Origin: Macrotis lagotis
Lineage: Eukaryota; Chordata; Mammalia; Peramelemorphia; Peramelidae
Length of the DNA stretch: 64,000 bases
NCBI RefSeq assembly: GCF_037893015.1
Contig: NC_133658.1
Coordinates: forward strand, 882,364,893-882,428,892
Direction: 5' to 3'
The notes under the pieces were generated by a model. The model did not search any database. It had not been told where the DNA came from and saw only the letters and a program-made list of their open reading frames with translations. The position numbers and the translations under genes were made by a program. This document shows, piece after piece, positions 34,701 to 50,105 of this stretch. Within the stretch, counting starts at the first letter, position 1, and every line of letters begins with the position of its first letter.

Positions 34701-34927
34701 CTTCCTCTCCATGCTGCACCTCCTGAATGAGCCAGAAAGTTGGGTAACTTCCTTCTGGAGTGGCCACCTCCTCCCCTGAATCCTTGGTAAGGTTGAGCTG
34801 CTTGCTTGAGGTTCCCACCAGGTAAAGACTGGGAAGTGAGAATGCCTCAAAGTCCCAGAGAGAAGTAATTTTTTTCTTACCCACTGTTCCCTGCAGAGGC
34901 TTCAGATGCAGCTGGCCAAAGAGATAG
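2073..34927 (+). CDS. EXOSC10: EXOSC10 (exosome component 10 / PM-Scl-100), exons 2-25, 5'-incomplete
   Basis: Nuclear 3'-5' exoribonuclease of the RNA exosome (Rrp6 homologue), acting in rRNA and snoRNA processing and nuclear RNA decay. I rebuilt 24 exons by protein similarity and GT-AG junctions. They total 2541 nt, an open frame of 846 codons plus stop, which with a first exon of about 38 codons fits the human length of 885. Domains in window numbering: N-terminal PMC2NT region (binds C1D/MPP6-type partners) about 1-90; DEDDy exonuclease about 240-440; HRDC about 460-545; a charged lysine-rich C-terminal tail. Catalytic residues are all present: D275 and E277 (VDLE), D333 (GADMDIEW), Y398 and D402 ([10 protein letters not shown]). 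Each is 38 less than the human number. H401 replaces a human aspartate next to the catalytic D402, at a position I think is not catalytic. Exon 1, the start codon and the promoter are outside the window. SRM follows in the same direction. Nothing suggests a pseudogene. Confidence 0.97.
2635..3000 (-). repeat. L2/L3-type LINE fragment
   Basis: Begins like the reverse complement of an L2 3' end (ttaagcacctactgcttgca), then a long decayed body. Confidence 0.5.
3319..3481 (-). repeat. tRNA-derived SINE with 13-bp target-site duplication
   Basis: Intact copy in EXOSC10 intron 2, flanked by perfect acccattggcaag direct repeats at 3306-3318 and 3482-3494. Probably a younger insertion. Confidence 0.95.
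3607..3730 (+). CDS. EXOSC10: EXOSC10 exon 3
   Basis: Encodes (Y)[18 protein letters not shown] through DVILERV, between cccttag and gtgagt. 124 nt; restores phase 0. Confidence 0.96.
3885..4055 (-). repeat. MIR-like SINE
   Basis: Antisense pattern: tattatcttcattttc ... aggattccaacccaggtctc. Confidence 0.55.
4355..4600 (-). repeat. L1 3' end fragment
   Basis: Antisense marsupial L1 3' UTR: ccctccttt-like tract then gacagaaagcaatgtag and ataaccatgctaaacatag, as in the copy at 11,236. Confidence 0.7.
4663..4700. repeat. (TG)n microsatellite
   Basis: 19 uninterrupted TG units. Confidence 0.98.
4820..5975 (+). repeat. L2/L3-clade LINE 3' portion
   Basis: Long decayed element with the L2-like tract ggcctttatcacatcctatc, the gtttgtacatagttgttca region and terminal ctttctttgtattcccagaa. 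It fills most of the end of intron 3. Confidence 0.7.
6008..6112 (+). CDS. EXOSC10: EXOSC10 exon 4
   Basis: [16 protein letters not shown] through SSWNRK; 35 codons, phase 0 at both ends. Confidence 0.96.
6438..6603 (+). CDS. EXOSC10: EXOSC10 exon 5
   Basis: [19 protein letters not shown] through NAQKPLAQ plus one base; donor cagg|gtaagt. Confidence 0.95.
6789..6900 (+). CDS. EXOSC10: EXOSC10 exon 6
   Basis: Completes Ala, then [19 protein letters not shown] through QQIEQD plus two bases of Met; donor gtaaga. Confidence 0.95.
6915..6945. repeat. G-rich (GGGTGG)n tract
   Basis: Four or more G-runs just after the exon 6 donor. It could form a G-quadruplex on the transcript strand. Confidence 0.8.
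8205..8280 (+). CDS. EXOSC10: EXOSC10 exon 7
   Basis: (M)[17 protein letters not shown] through QKPQIQ. Donor gttagt is an acceptable but weaker 5' splice site. Confidence 0.95.
8330..8680 (-). repeat. L2/L3-type fragment
   Basis: ctttatgtgcctgatactat and following text resemble the antisense L2 3' end. Confidence 0.45.
8833..8943 (+). CDS. EXOSC10: EXOSC10 exon 8 (Exo I motif)
   Basis: [20 protein letters not shown] through GVDLE. It carries D275 and E277, the first two metal ligands of the DEDDy nuclease. Confidence 0.96.
9079..9222 (+). CDS. EXOSC10: EXOSC10 exon 9
   Basis: [20 protein letters not shown] through TDPAIVK, 48 codons; core of the exonuclease fold. Confidence 0.97.
10830..11063 (+). 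repeat. MAR1 SINE (tRNA-5S chimera)
   Basis: tRNA-like head, ctcatctgtaaaatgaactg, ggagaaggaaatgacaaacc, and the 5S-related end with a (caa)n tail. Confidence 0.9.
11101..11120. repeat. (GA)n microsatellite
   Basis: Short gaga run inside the L2/L3-like element. Confidence 0.9.
11236..12200 (-). repeat. L1 3' end with ORF2 C-terminus
   Basis: Antisense L1. The reverse strand at 11,848-12,180 encodes decayed ORF2 C-terminal text ([34 protein letters not shown]), followed by the 3' UTR. 5'-truncated. Confidence 0.88.
12371..12940. other. Intron 9 stretch without recognised features
   Basis: Contains an 11-G homopolymer near 12,680. No coding similarity or known repeat was seen. Confidence 0.4.
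12950..13090 (-). repeat. MIR
   Basis: gcattttatagacaaggaaa, then a core with tttaaatccaggtctttct. Confidence 0.7.
13543..13733 (+). CDS. EXOSC10: EXOSC10 exon 10 (Exo II motif)
   Basis: [20 protein letters not shown] through LADWRI plus two bases. D333 of MDIEW is the third catalytic aspartate. Confidence 0.97.
14285..14475 (-). repeat. MIR-like SINE
   Basis: agaggaggaaatggagcttc then gtcaaatgattttctcaga in antisense order. Confidence 0.6.
14590..14720 (+). repeat. MIR
   Basis: tctggacaaattatttaccc then cagcctcagtttcctcaatc, typical sense MIR core. Confidence 0.65.
15583..15739 (+). CDS. EXOSC10: EXOSC10 exon 11 (Exo III motif)
   Basis: (R)[18 protein letters not shown] through SKDICLK. 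It carries Y398 and D402, the pair that defines the DEDDy subclass. Confidence 0.97.
15929..16077 (+). CDS. EXOSC10: EXOSC10 exon 12 (HRDC start)
   Basis: [19 protein letters not shown] through KEDESY plus two bases of Gly; start of the HRDC domain. Confidence 0.96.
16283..16333 (+). CDS. EXOSC10: EXOSC10 exon 13
   Basis: Short 51-nt exon, (G)[16 protein letters not shown] plus two bases of Lys; donor aa|gtgagt. Confidence 0.95.
16818..16929 (+). CDS. EXOSC10: EXOSC10 exon 14 (HRDC end)
   Basis: (K)[19 protein letters not shown] through REMPLLK, matching the HRDC C-terminus. Confidence 0.96.
17440..18220 (-). repeat. L2/L3-type fragment
   Basis: Decayed antisense L2/L3 text across EXOSC10 intron 14 (gtttattaagtaggcagata, gaagatcacttaggccattg). 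Boundaries are approximate. Confidence 0.45.
18271..18321 (+). CDS. EXOSC10: EXOSC10 exon 15
   Basis: [17 protein letters not shown], 17 codons; linker after HRDC, less conserved. Confidence 0.9.
18490..18568 (+). CDS. EXOSC10: EXOSC10 exon 16
   Basis: [20 protein letters not shown] through VAAT plus one base. Matches the human LFGPHD segment. Confidence 0.93.
18744..18853 (+). CDS. EXOSC10: EXOSC10 exon 17
   Basis: (G)[19 protein letters not shown] through [10 protein letters not shown]. Its donor gtgagt opens the 12.5-kb intron 17. Confidence 0.94.
19184..19329 (+). repeat. tRNA-derived SINE with 14-bp target-site duplication
   Basis: Full-length copy between perfect atattggtgcaagt repeats at 19,170-19,183 and 19,330-19,343, inside what looks like an old antisense L1. 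Confidence 0.95.
19771..19975. mobile_element. Possible non-autonomous DNA transposon (hAT-like)
   Basis: 205-bp segment ending in perfect 13-bp inverted repeats, atctagttcaggg at 19,771-19,783 and its complement at 19,963-19,975. The inner ends start CAGGGGCAAG, as in mammalian hAT MITEs. No transposase. Confidence 0.55.
20425..20589 (-). repeat. tRNA-derived SINE with duplicated 5' end
   Basis: Antisense copy whose tRNA end is written twice (gtgccacctagccacccc then tgtgccacctagctgccc). Flanked by 7-bp gcccatt repeats. Nested in an L2/L3 element. Confidence 0.85.
21009..22045 (-). repeat. L1 3' end with ORF2 C-terminus
   Basis: Reverse-strand text includes [35 protein letters not shown] and [16 protein letters not shown], the L1 ORF2 carboxy end. 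Similar aatcatacct / aagtcatacct words flank it, a likely target-site duplication. Confidence 0.9.
22725..22860 (-). repeat. MIR-like SINE
   Basis: gacttgcccaaggtcacaga then gtatttgagttcaggtcttt. Confidence 0.55.
23025..23500 (-). repeat. L2/L3-type fragment
   Basis: Starts cagcaagtatttattgagcc, continues with antisense L2/L3-like text. Confidence 0.55.
23829..24015 (-). repeat. tRNA-derived SINE with 10-bp target-site duplication
   Basis: Flanked by tcaaatttct at 23,819-23,828 and 24,016-24,025; long T-rich tail. Confidence 0.92.
24590..25290 (-). repeat. Old L1 fragment
   Basis: Degenerate antisense L1-like text (ccagtcttttgctggcacaa, tgcatttcttcttttgagaa). Tentative. Confidence 0.45.
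25531..26199 (-). pseudogene. 3' part of an unrecognised mRNA retrocopy, joined to 7SL
   Basis: On the reverse strand an open stretch of about 100 codons with one internal stop (26,049-26,051) includes [11 protein letters not shown] and [20 protein letters not shown]. It ends [12 protein letters not shown] at a TAA (25,857-25,859). A UTR-like 300 bases then lead to AATAAA (reverse of 25,552-25,557). This looks like the 3' end of a processed transcript without introns. I do not recognise the parent gene. Its 5' side meets the 3' end of the 7SL pseudogene with little or no spacer. Confidence 0.45.
26200..26449 (-). pseudogene. 7SL (SRP RNA) pseudogene
   Basis: Reverse complement aligns with 7SL RNA from its first bases (gccaagcctggtggtagtgc against the GCCGGGCGCGGTGGC start), with a gap in the 5' domain. 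It continues through cacactaagttcaataccaa and the highly conserved cctaaggaggggtgaacc with gagcaggtc, to cactgcattctcc and a final gagac. Too diverged to be a functional SRP RNA; retroposed. Confidence 0.85.
26450..27285 (-). repeat. L1 3' end fragment
   Basis: Antisense L1 3' UTR and ORF2 end (gacagtaaagtatcagatag; gtacaatgttcttctggttc; ggtacctcagagtt). On the minus strand its 3' end touches the 5' end of the 7SL pseudogene. Confidence 0.85.
27290..29230. repeat. Mosaic of L1/HAL1-like pieces
   Basis: An antisense L1-like 3' end (27,290-27,440); then purine-rich + text resembling the L1/HAL1 inter-ORF or 3' region (27,450-28,370); then antisense L1 again. The last contains reverse-strand ORF2 text [19 protein letters not shown] at about 28,922-29,155. 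Internal boundaries are approximate. Confidence 0.65.
29238..29389 (-). repeat. tRNA-derived SINE
   Basis: Antisense full-length copy with T-rich tail, inserted in L1. Confidence 0.92.
29417..29520 (-). repeat. Internally deleted SINE with 10-bp target-site duplication
   Basis: T-tail joined directly to the tRNA half (ttggatttgaacccaggtac ... cacctagccgccacc); about 65 bases of the middle are missing. Flanked by agagcatgat at 29,407-29,416 and 29,521-29,530. Confidence 0.88.
29705..29850 (-). repeat. MIR-like SINE
   Basis: caaccctgtgagtcaggtgt, then gaatttgaactgtcatcttc. Confidence 0.55.
30270..30360 (-). repeat. L2 3' end fragment
   Basis: ctatgtgcaaggcactgttc then ctcaaggagttctaatgggg, the antisense L2 3' end. 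Confidence 0.7.
31343..31438 (+). CDS. EXOSC10: EXOSC10 exon 18
   Basis: [20 protein letters not shown] through FENPFRM, 32 codons. Confidence 0.96.
31554..31628 (+). CDS. EXOSC10: EXOSC10 exon 19
   Basis: [19 protein letters not shown] through SKIYE, 25 codons. Confidence 0.95.
32058..32142 (+). CDS. EXOSC10: EXOSC10 exon 20
   Basis: [20 protein letters not shown] through AEQT plus one base. Confidence 0.95.
32353..32426 (+). CDS. EXOSC10: EXOSC10 exon 21
   Basis: (A)[24 protein letters not shown]; donor gtaagc. Confidence 0.94.
32850..33018 (+). CDS. EXOSC10: EXOSC10 exon 22
   Basis: [20 protein letters not shown] through SKSDFKVFA plus one base. Basic KEKKRLK-type tracts fit the nuclear localisation region of the C-terminal tail. 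Confidence 0.95.
33525..33583 (+). CDS. EXOSC10: EXOSC10 exon 23
   Basis: (A)[19 protein letters not shown], aligned with the human SQFDPN segment. Confidence 0.93.
34088..34164 (+). CDS. EXOSC10: EXOSC10 exon 24
   Basis: [25 protein letters not shown] plus two bases of Arg. Confidence 0.92.
34345..34505 (+). repeat. MAR1 SINE
   Basis: atgagctggagaaggaaatg, ccaagaaaaccccaaatggg, then the 5S-like cacagagtcagacaaaattg. Confidence 0.9.
34897..34927 (+). CDS. EXOSC10: EXOSC10 exon 25, terminal coding part
   Basis: Completes (R)GFRCSWPKR then TAG, matching the human end GFRYNWPQR and so fixing the stop codon. Confidence 0.93.
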
Positions 34928-35710
34928 TGTCTGGGCCCTGGAGAAGAGGAGCCCCTGGGGACCAGAGAGTGAGCCGTGGGCTTGTCGTGGAGGGTGCTGC
35001 TCTGTACGGACCTCTTGGTGAAATATTAAACAAAGAATTCTTACTGGAAGGAAGCCAGGCCTTTGCCTTTCATTGTCAGCAGAGACTTTTGGAAATTATC
35101 TGTCATAGACCTAGCATGTGATGCCCAGATCACCATCACCACGGCAAACTTCACTGCCCGGGAAAAGGGTAGGGGCATGCGAACCCAGAGCCCAGCCCAG
35201 TGGACCAACCTGGTTTTCTGTACTGAGACATTAGAGCCCCAGGGTTTTCAGCCCAATAATACTATGAATGGTCACAACTCAGCGGGATGGTGAAGGCTTC
35301 CCTGGCCCACGGAAAACACCCATATGTGGCAGAGACCTCACCCTGATTCAGAAGAACGGGTACATTGTTGCCATGAAGCCAACATCACCAGAGAGGGAGA
35401 GAGCCCGTCTGGCTGTCCTGTGTCACCTGTGATGGTGAGGCAGGGCCCACATCAGTGTAGCATCAGACCAACCCACCATAGGTGAAGGGTCAGACTGCTG
35501 TTCCTAGGCAGCTTCGGTTCCAGCTTTCTAAGAGCTAGAGGGGGCTGGGGTGATCTCAGGACCTCCTCTCACCAGTCCCTGGTGTTCCTCACTCCCACAC
35601 ACATAGAGAACCTGCTGTTGTTGACTTTATTAAACGCTGGCCTCCCGTTTGGACAAGTAGGTAGAACCACAGTGGTTCCATCATTTAATAAAACATTTTT
35701 TAAATTAAAT
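34928..35710 (+). other. EXOSC10: EXOSC10 3' UTR
   Basis: About 780 nt from the stop to just past an AATAAA at 35,687-35,692. The cleavage position is inferred. Confidence 0.7.
35687..35692 (+). terminator. EXOSC10: Polyadenylation signal AATAAA, probable EXOSC10
   Basis: The first canonical hexamer after the EXOSC10 stop. An ATTAAA-like site near 35,629 is an alternative. Confidence 0.65.
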
Positions 35711-36299
35711 TCATCTCATTTGCTAAATTTAAAAATTTACCTTTTGGAGTGGGGGCGGGCTACACCTTTGTTCTCTAGCAATCTTTTCTGCCTTAAAACC
35801 TGGTTCTCGTCTTTAAAGGAGAGAACCTAGACTCTGAGATACTATTTGAGCCAATCTGAGACTGGTTGATGTATAGAATGTTTACATGGTTGAACTATTA
35901 TTTGGAAGTGGGCGGGGGTTGGGAGAGTGCCACAAAGCCTGCCCAGCACAACTCGGAGTAAGCAAGGCTAGAGGAGCCATTTCGGAGGGGCCTCCCTTGG
36001 TTGGCATTAGAGCCATATGGAGGGTAAATTAGCATTTGATATTCTGTAATTAACATGCTTAATGTAATTCTGTTTCTGAGAAGTTATTTGACATTTTCAT
36101 GAAAGCAGAAAACACATTCACAGCCAGAAAGCAAAGCCCGGTTTCTCAGAAGATGATCCGCCAGTCTCTCTCCGGTGTTGAATATGTATGGATGTATTTT
36201 GCCTCTTCCAGAATGCTAGTGGTAAAATTAGAAACGCTCATCTAGGAGACTTGAGCATCATTTCCATTCAGAGGCAAAACAGCATTTTCCACTTATTAC
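35711..36299. other. EXOSC10-SRM intergenic spacer
   Basis: About 600 bases of mixed composition between the inferred EXOSC10 poly(A) site and the SRM CpG island. No exon, SINE or LINE was recognised. Confidence 0.6.
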
Positions 36300-36857
36300 T
36301 GTCACGTCCCCGGCAGTGTGCTCAGCTCTCACGGAATCGAAGCGGGTGGAGGTGGGAGGAGGCAAAAGGCGGCTGCATGGCTCTTGGAACCGGGCTCCCT
36401 AGAAGTTGCGTGGCTACGATTAGAGGTTCGGGCAAGATAAGCGAAGCGAGCCCCAGGGCAGGCGCAGCCTGGCCGCCCAGCCCCGCAGGGATACAACCGA
36501 GGCTCGGGCAACAAAGTAGCCGCGCCCGCAACAATGTAACCGCGTGGCAACGGCAACTCAAGTCCCGACGGGGCCGGGAGCCCGCCCGGGCAGCCCTGTG
36601 GGCCGCTGCTTCTGCCAGTCTCAGCCGCGCCACCTTGGGACCCGGCAAACCCAGCGCCGAGGCGCCTCGAAAGTCTGCCCCCTCTGCCGCAGCTTCCCCT
36701 GGCACGGTCCCTGCCCCGAGCCTCCACGAGCTCCCCAAGCGTGGCTCGTCCGGGCCGAGGCCTGATGCGGGGGAGGCCCGCGGGGGCGCCCAAGTTTTCG
36801 CTCCCAAGTGTCCTCTGCACCCGCGGAAGCAGCCCTGGGGGCCCCCACAAGTGGCTG

Positions 36858-36863
36858 CACGTG
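36858..36863 (+). promoter_or_regulatory. SRM: E-box CACGTG (distal)
   Basis: Canonical MYC/MAX-type palindrome about 470 bp before the SRM start codon. SRM is a known MYC target in mammals; binding here is inferred. Confidence 0.55.
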
Positions 36864-36990
36864 AGGGGGGGGTGATCCGGGTCCCCGGGCCCACGCGCTC
36901 GGGGGGGGGGGAGCTGGGGGGCGCTCAAGGACAGGGAAACCCCCCAGCGGGACCCGGGACCCGAAGCCCACCTGCCCAGCCTCCGGCCCC

Positions 36991-36996
36991 CACGTG
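36991..36996 (+). promoter_or_regulatory. SRM: E-box CACGTG (proximal)
   Basis: Second canonical E-box, 133 bp after the first, within the island. Confidence 0.55.
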
Positions 36997-37081
36997 GCCC
37001 CACGGAAGGAGTCGCACAAACATGCTAGCGCTGACGGACAGCCCGCCCCAGCCACTAGGCGGCCGGGTGCGGGCCCGCGGA

Positions 37082-37086
37082 CCAAT
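37082..37086 (+). promoter_or_regulatory. SRM: CCAAT box 1 (direct)
   Basis: CCAAT in accaatgag, a good NF-Y type context. Confidence 0.5.
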
Positions 37087-37124
37087 GAGCGCGCGCGGGG
37101 CCCGAGCCGCTGCTGGATGCGCCG

Positions 37125-37129
37125 ATTGG
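37125..37129 (-). promoter_or_regulatory. SRM: CCAAT box 2 (inverted)
   Basis: ATTGG in ccgattggg, 43 bp from box 1. Confidence 0.5.
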
Positions 37130-37154
37130 GCCGGGCGCCGGGCGCCCGGCGGCC

Positions 37155-37159
37155 ATTGG
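37155..37159 (-). promoter_or_regulatory. SRM: CCAAT box 3 (inverted)
   Basis: ATTGG in gccattggcgg, 30 bp from box 2 and just before the GC boxes. Clustered CCAAT boxes suit an NF-Y promoter. Confidence 0.5.
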
Positions 37160-37331
37160 CGGAGGCCGGCTCCGCCCCCGGCCCCGCTCGCCCCGCCTCC
37201 TCGGCCGAACGCGGCCCCGGCCGGGCCCCCGGGTTAGGCTGCGGCGCGGGCTGGCGGGAGGGCGGACGGGCGGGCGCTGCTGGCCCCGTTGTGCTGCGGC
37301 CGCCGCGGCCTGTGCGTCCCCCGGCCCCGCC

Positions 37332-46117
<8,786 letters not shown>

Positions 46118-46500
46118 GGAGACTGGTATGCCCACCTCGGCCTCTCCCAGGGACTTCAAGCCACAAGTACCCATTCCAGGATGCCCCTCTTCTTGCGCTG
46201 AGGGCATTGACTGGCACTTGGCACCCCTTCCCAACTGAGGACCTGCCCCTCGCCAGCCAACCCCGCCTGTTGACCAAGTGTTACTGAACCCAGGACATGA
46301 TTGAGGGGCTCCCTGTGCCATGCTCTGCTGGGCGGGTGAGGGGCAGTACAAGATGTCTGTGTCTGTCTCTGTCTCTGTCCAGTCTGGTCAATTAGTGTCT
46401 ATTAATATTGATCATCTGTGTACAGAACGATCCTTCTCTCCTCTAACAAGGCCCCTCACCAAACAGTGTATTTATAACTGAGTGGCTTGTCAGTGTCTCT
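46118..46500 (+). other. SRM: SRM 3' UTR, end uncertain
   Basis: GC-rich at first, then a (tctgtc)-rich stretch and AT-rich tattaatattgatc and tatttataa. I see no AATAAA or ATTAAA up to about 47,000, so the end is a guess. Confidence 0.4.
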
Positions 46501-46907
46501 GTTCTGGATCCTTGAGCTCTATACCTCCAGTAGCCTGTTTTCCATGAAGTTCTCACCAAGACTGATGGTTCAAGGCTGCCCCTTTCCCTTAACATTCAAA
46601 GATTCTAATTCCTTTGGGTTGAGATAGGGGTGACCTTGATCGAGTCTTGAGATCTCCAAAGGAAGGGTACACTTGGCATCAGTGACCCTCCATTTCTAAA
46701 TCTACGGCCTTCGAACTTGTCTGGTTTTCCCTAAGTTCCTCGTCTGTCAGAATAAGGGAGCAGGACTAGATCTCTACCATGCCTTCTTGATTTACGTTCT
46801 GTGATCCTGGTATTGGGTCCCACTCTTCAGAGATCAAGGCTCCTAAAGAAACAATGACTTGCCCAAGGTCTTAGAGGGAGATGAGAGCCCATGTTTGAAG
46901 GCTGGAG

Positions 46908-46931
46908 CGCGCACACACACACACACACACA
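46908..46931. repeat. (CA)n microsatellite with GC start
   Basis: gcgcgcacacac run downstream of SRM. Confidence 0.85.
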
Positions 46932-47032
46932 TTTTATAAACTCTCTGGAGGCGGAAGTTCTCCTCTCTCAAGTGTCCTAGTGGTTAGAAAGAAAATTTTG
47001 GCTCTTAAGAAATGAAAAAATACTGCAAGTGG

Positions 47033-47138
47033 CCATCAGAATGGATAACTTCTTGGGTATGTTGTAGGAAGGATTCTTAGGTTCAGATTGTATCAAATCC
47101 CTCCTACAACATACCCAAGAAGTTAGCAGTTCTGATGG
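47033..47138. other. Near-perfect 43-bp inverted repeat (hairpin)
   Basis: Arms at 47,033-47,075 and 47,096-47,138 with a 20-nt loop. 39 of 43 positions pair, including a 24-bp perfect core, taacttcttgggtatgttgt plus agga. It matches no repeat family I know. A transcribed copy would fold like a pre-miRNA; expression is not shown. Confidence 0.9.
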
Positions 47139-47174
47139 TCCTTTTCTAGATCGTAATTCCGATCCAGATTTTTT

Positions 47175-47333
47175 CCTTTTTTTTGTTTGTTTTTGCAAGG
47201 CAAATGGGGTTAAGTGACTTGCCCAAGGCCACACAGCTAGGTGATTATTAAGTGTCTGAGAGGCCACATTTGAACTCAGGTACTCCTGACTCCAGGGCCT
47301 GTGCTCTATCCACTGCACCACCTAGCTGCCCCT
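47175..47333 (-). repeat. tRNA-derived SINE with 14-bp target-site duplication
   Basis: Antisense copy flanked by gatccagatttttt at 47,161-47,174 and 47,334-47,347. Confidence 0.94.
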
Positions 47334-47349
47334 GATCCAGATTTTTTTA

Positions 47350-49330
47350 CACAAACAATCCCAGGCTTTAAGAGTTTACAAATTAGATATAGGGTAAGCC
47401 AAGGGAGTCATCCTAAAGCAGTCTATCCCTCTCCGTGGTGCTGAATTGGGGTTCCTTGTCCCTGGCCAGCTTCACACTGGGAGGTTTGGGATTATTGGGT
47501 GTTCTGGACTTTGAGTCATTCAGGCTGGATCCTTGTCCTCCTCTCAATCCAACTTGGCCCTCCTTCAAATCAACCCTGCTGAGAGAAAGCCTAGTGTTTC
47601 TAAGGAAATGAGAGGGTTCAGACCTGGAATGCAACCAAGGAACATGTACAGACGGAACCTGAGCTTTGGGCTGTGGAGATTGTACAGGGAAGAAGCTCCT
47701 ACTAGGAGGCAGGCACCTCCCTTCCTTCAGACTTGAATCCTTGCTGAAGATGAGTGAATCCAGGTCACCAGGGCGGGTGGGAGTGGGGTTGGGGCAGCAT
47801 GGTCAAGTTGCCTCTGCTCATCTGAAGGAAGGGATCTGGGAAGTAACAGTTTGAGGGCAAGAAGGGGTTCGGTTAGGTTGATCAGCCTAAGAAGAAGGAT
47901 CAGAGCAACAGTTTGGGAAGGCTGTGGTTGGTCTTAAGGAAGAGAATTTGAGGACTAGAGAGGGGATAATAGGGACAGGGCTCTGGCTTGAAGTTCACCT
48001 CTTTTCATCTCCCTATCAGATTAGCTGGGGTGGGGGCCAGGGGGCAGTGTCAGTTGCTCAACATCAGAGGAATTAGGGGAACAGCAATACTGGAGTCCAG
48101 CTGAAGAGGGAGGGGCTTAAAAAACCCCAATGTTGATGGGATTGCAGATTGCAAGTCTTTTCACCCTATGGATTTCCTCCAGTGGGTCAAGGGAGAAAGG
48201 ATTAACCATAGAAGAGGTGGCAATGGGAAACTGAGCCCTGGTTGCTGGGCTTCTGGCAAAATTTTAGGAGAAATTAGAGAGCCCCAAGAAGAGAAAAACA
48301 GTCCTTACCTCCATAAGGACAAGGAAACCAGGCAGACTCAACTTACACTACTAAGGCAGCCCAGAGCTGTGGAACTATTATAGAAAGAGGATTCAGGAGT
48401 CCAGTCCCTCATTCCCCTGAGTTTAACAGTCTTCAGCATCTCAACCCCAATCCTGTCTAGAAGGTCTTAGAGGTTCTTGAGATAGTGAGAGGGAGAGATT
48501 GCCTTTTCTAATATAATCTGACTTAAGGTAACCAGATGATCCACCTGGGAGACAGTCTTTATTTCTGGCCCTCCAGTCTGGATAACTGGCTTGTAGGGAA
48601 TGAGGATAAAGAAGGATCACCTGTGTAAAGAGACTGATGAGTGATTGACTCAAAGGGAGACAGAGTAGACAAAGAAGACTTTAATTCTAGTCAGGAGGGA
48701 AAACAGGAAGCTGGGGTCCACTCTGCTCTCCTTAAAGAAAGGGGATACCAGGCTAGCAGTATATCTCTGCTCCTTTATATAGTATTAGTGTAGAGGGATA
48801 TGGTCAGGTTCAATCAACTGATTTTTGTCATTATTATTGGGGGGGGGACCCCAAGCTCTATAACCAAGGTTGTTTCCTCATCTAATACCAGTCCATTTAT
48901 CCAAATCATAGCAAACAAAACAAGGAATTCATAGCAGAATATTTGCAGGACAGAATGAAGGAGCAAGAAAGTTCTAGAGTTCAACTATAAAAGGTTAAGT
49001 CTATTGTACCAAGTTGAGGAGAGGCACATGAGGGAGACTGACTGTTGCTCTTAGCAACCTGAAGAGGGCTTGGCCTCTCCCATGTTCCCTCTTGAAGCTA
49101 GAACTCCAACTTCTGCAAACTCACTGTTTGGAGTACTGAGGAGGATTCAAGAAGACTGGACCTCCCCTTCCAAAACAGTATTCATGCATTCATTTATTCA
49201 AATCCGCCAGGAAGGGGAGTCTTATATCTAGAGCTTTGGTATAGGGTGTACATACACAGGAGAGAGAGAAGAGAGACCTGGGTTCTAATATCTGTAGCAC
49301 TTATTTCCTAGGATTATTGAAGGGATCAAA
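47350..49330. other. Intergenic stretch without recognised gene
   Basis: About 2 kb of moderate GC with short frames only. No exon structure or familiar repeat was seen; possible old LTR-type material is not excluded. Confidence 0.5.
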
Positions 49331-49444
49331 GGAAATAACACATGAAGCACTAGACTTCAAGTCAGAAAGACTTGAGTTCAAATCTTGCCTATTTCCCATG
49401 AGACGCTGTGAGACTAGGCAGTTAGGGGGTATAGGTAATAAAAA

Positions 49445-49650
49445 GAGTGGACCAGAAGTCAGGAAGATTTGAGTTCAAATCCAACCTCCAACATTTAGTG
49501 ACTTTATCATCCTAGTTGAGTCATTGAATCAGCCTATTTCCTCGACAGTAAAACGGAGATAATAGCCCTTAGCTTCCAGGATTATTGATAGAATAAAATG
49601 AGATCACACTTGTTAAGTACTATATCAATGCTAGGTTTTATTATCATTCA
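49445..49650 (+). repeat. CORE-SINE (THER1/MIR type)
   Basis: Head gatttgagttcaaatccaac, core, and tail agtactatatcaatgctagg. It is a relative of the SINE at exon 2 of EXOSC10 and a useful comparison. Confidence 0.75.
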
Positions 49651-49949
49651 CCTCCCTGTTTCCTCATCTGTAAAATGAACTGAAATGCAAAATGTAAAAT
49701 GAACTGTAAAATGAGCTGAACTTGATAACTAGTAGGGTCTCTTCCAGTTCTAAATCTGTAATTTGATAATAATATCCTTTGTTATAATTATGTCACTCCT
49801 GGGATTTTGAACTTTAGGGAGCAGGATGGGCACTATCTTCTGCTAGTACCATTTGAGGGAATTCATTTAGGATTTCCATTCAAGGTCTCACTGAGTGGTA
49901 GGGCTGCTCCAGCAATGAACCAAGCCTGGCTTTGAAAATGGGATCAATA

Positions 49950-50105
49950 GGGGTGGCTGGGTGGTGCAGTGGATAGAGCACCGGTCCTGGAGTCAGGAGA
50001 AGCTGAGTTCAAATCCGACCTCAGACACTTCATAATTACCTAGCTGTGTGGCCTTGGGCAAGCCACTTAATCCCATTGTCTTGCAAAAAACTTAAAAAAA
50101 AAAAA
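49950..50105 (+). repeat. tRNA-derived SINE
   Basis: Full-length with A-rich tail; short gaaaatgg words on both sides. Confidence 0.92.

Noticed and set aside
36188..37237. 349-codon open frame on the + strand in the CpG island, and comparably long frames on the minus strand (36,621-37,772)
   Set aside because: Composition is Pro/Ala/Arg/Gly-rich on all frames, as expected from GC-rich DNA lacking stop codons. It overlaps the SRM promoter and exon 1 and shows no domain or splice logic.
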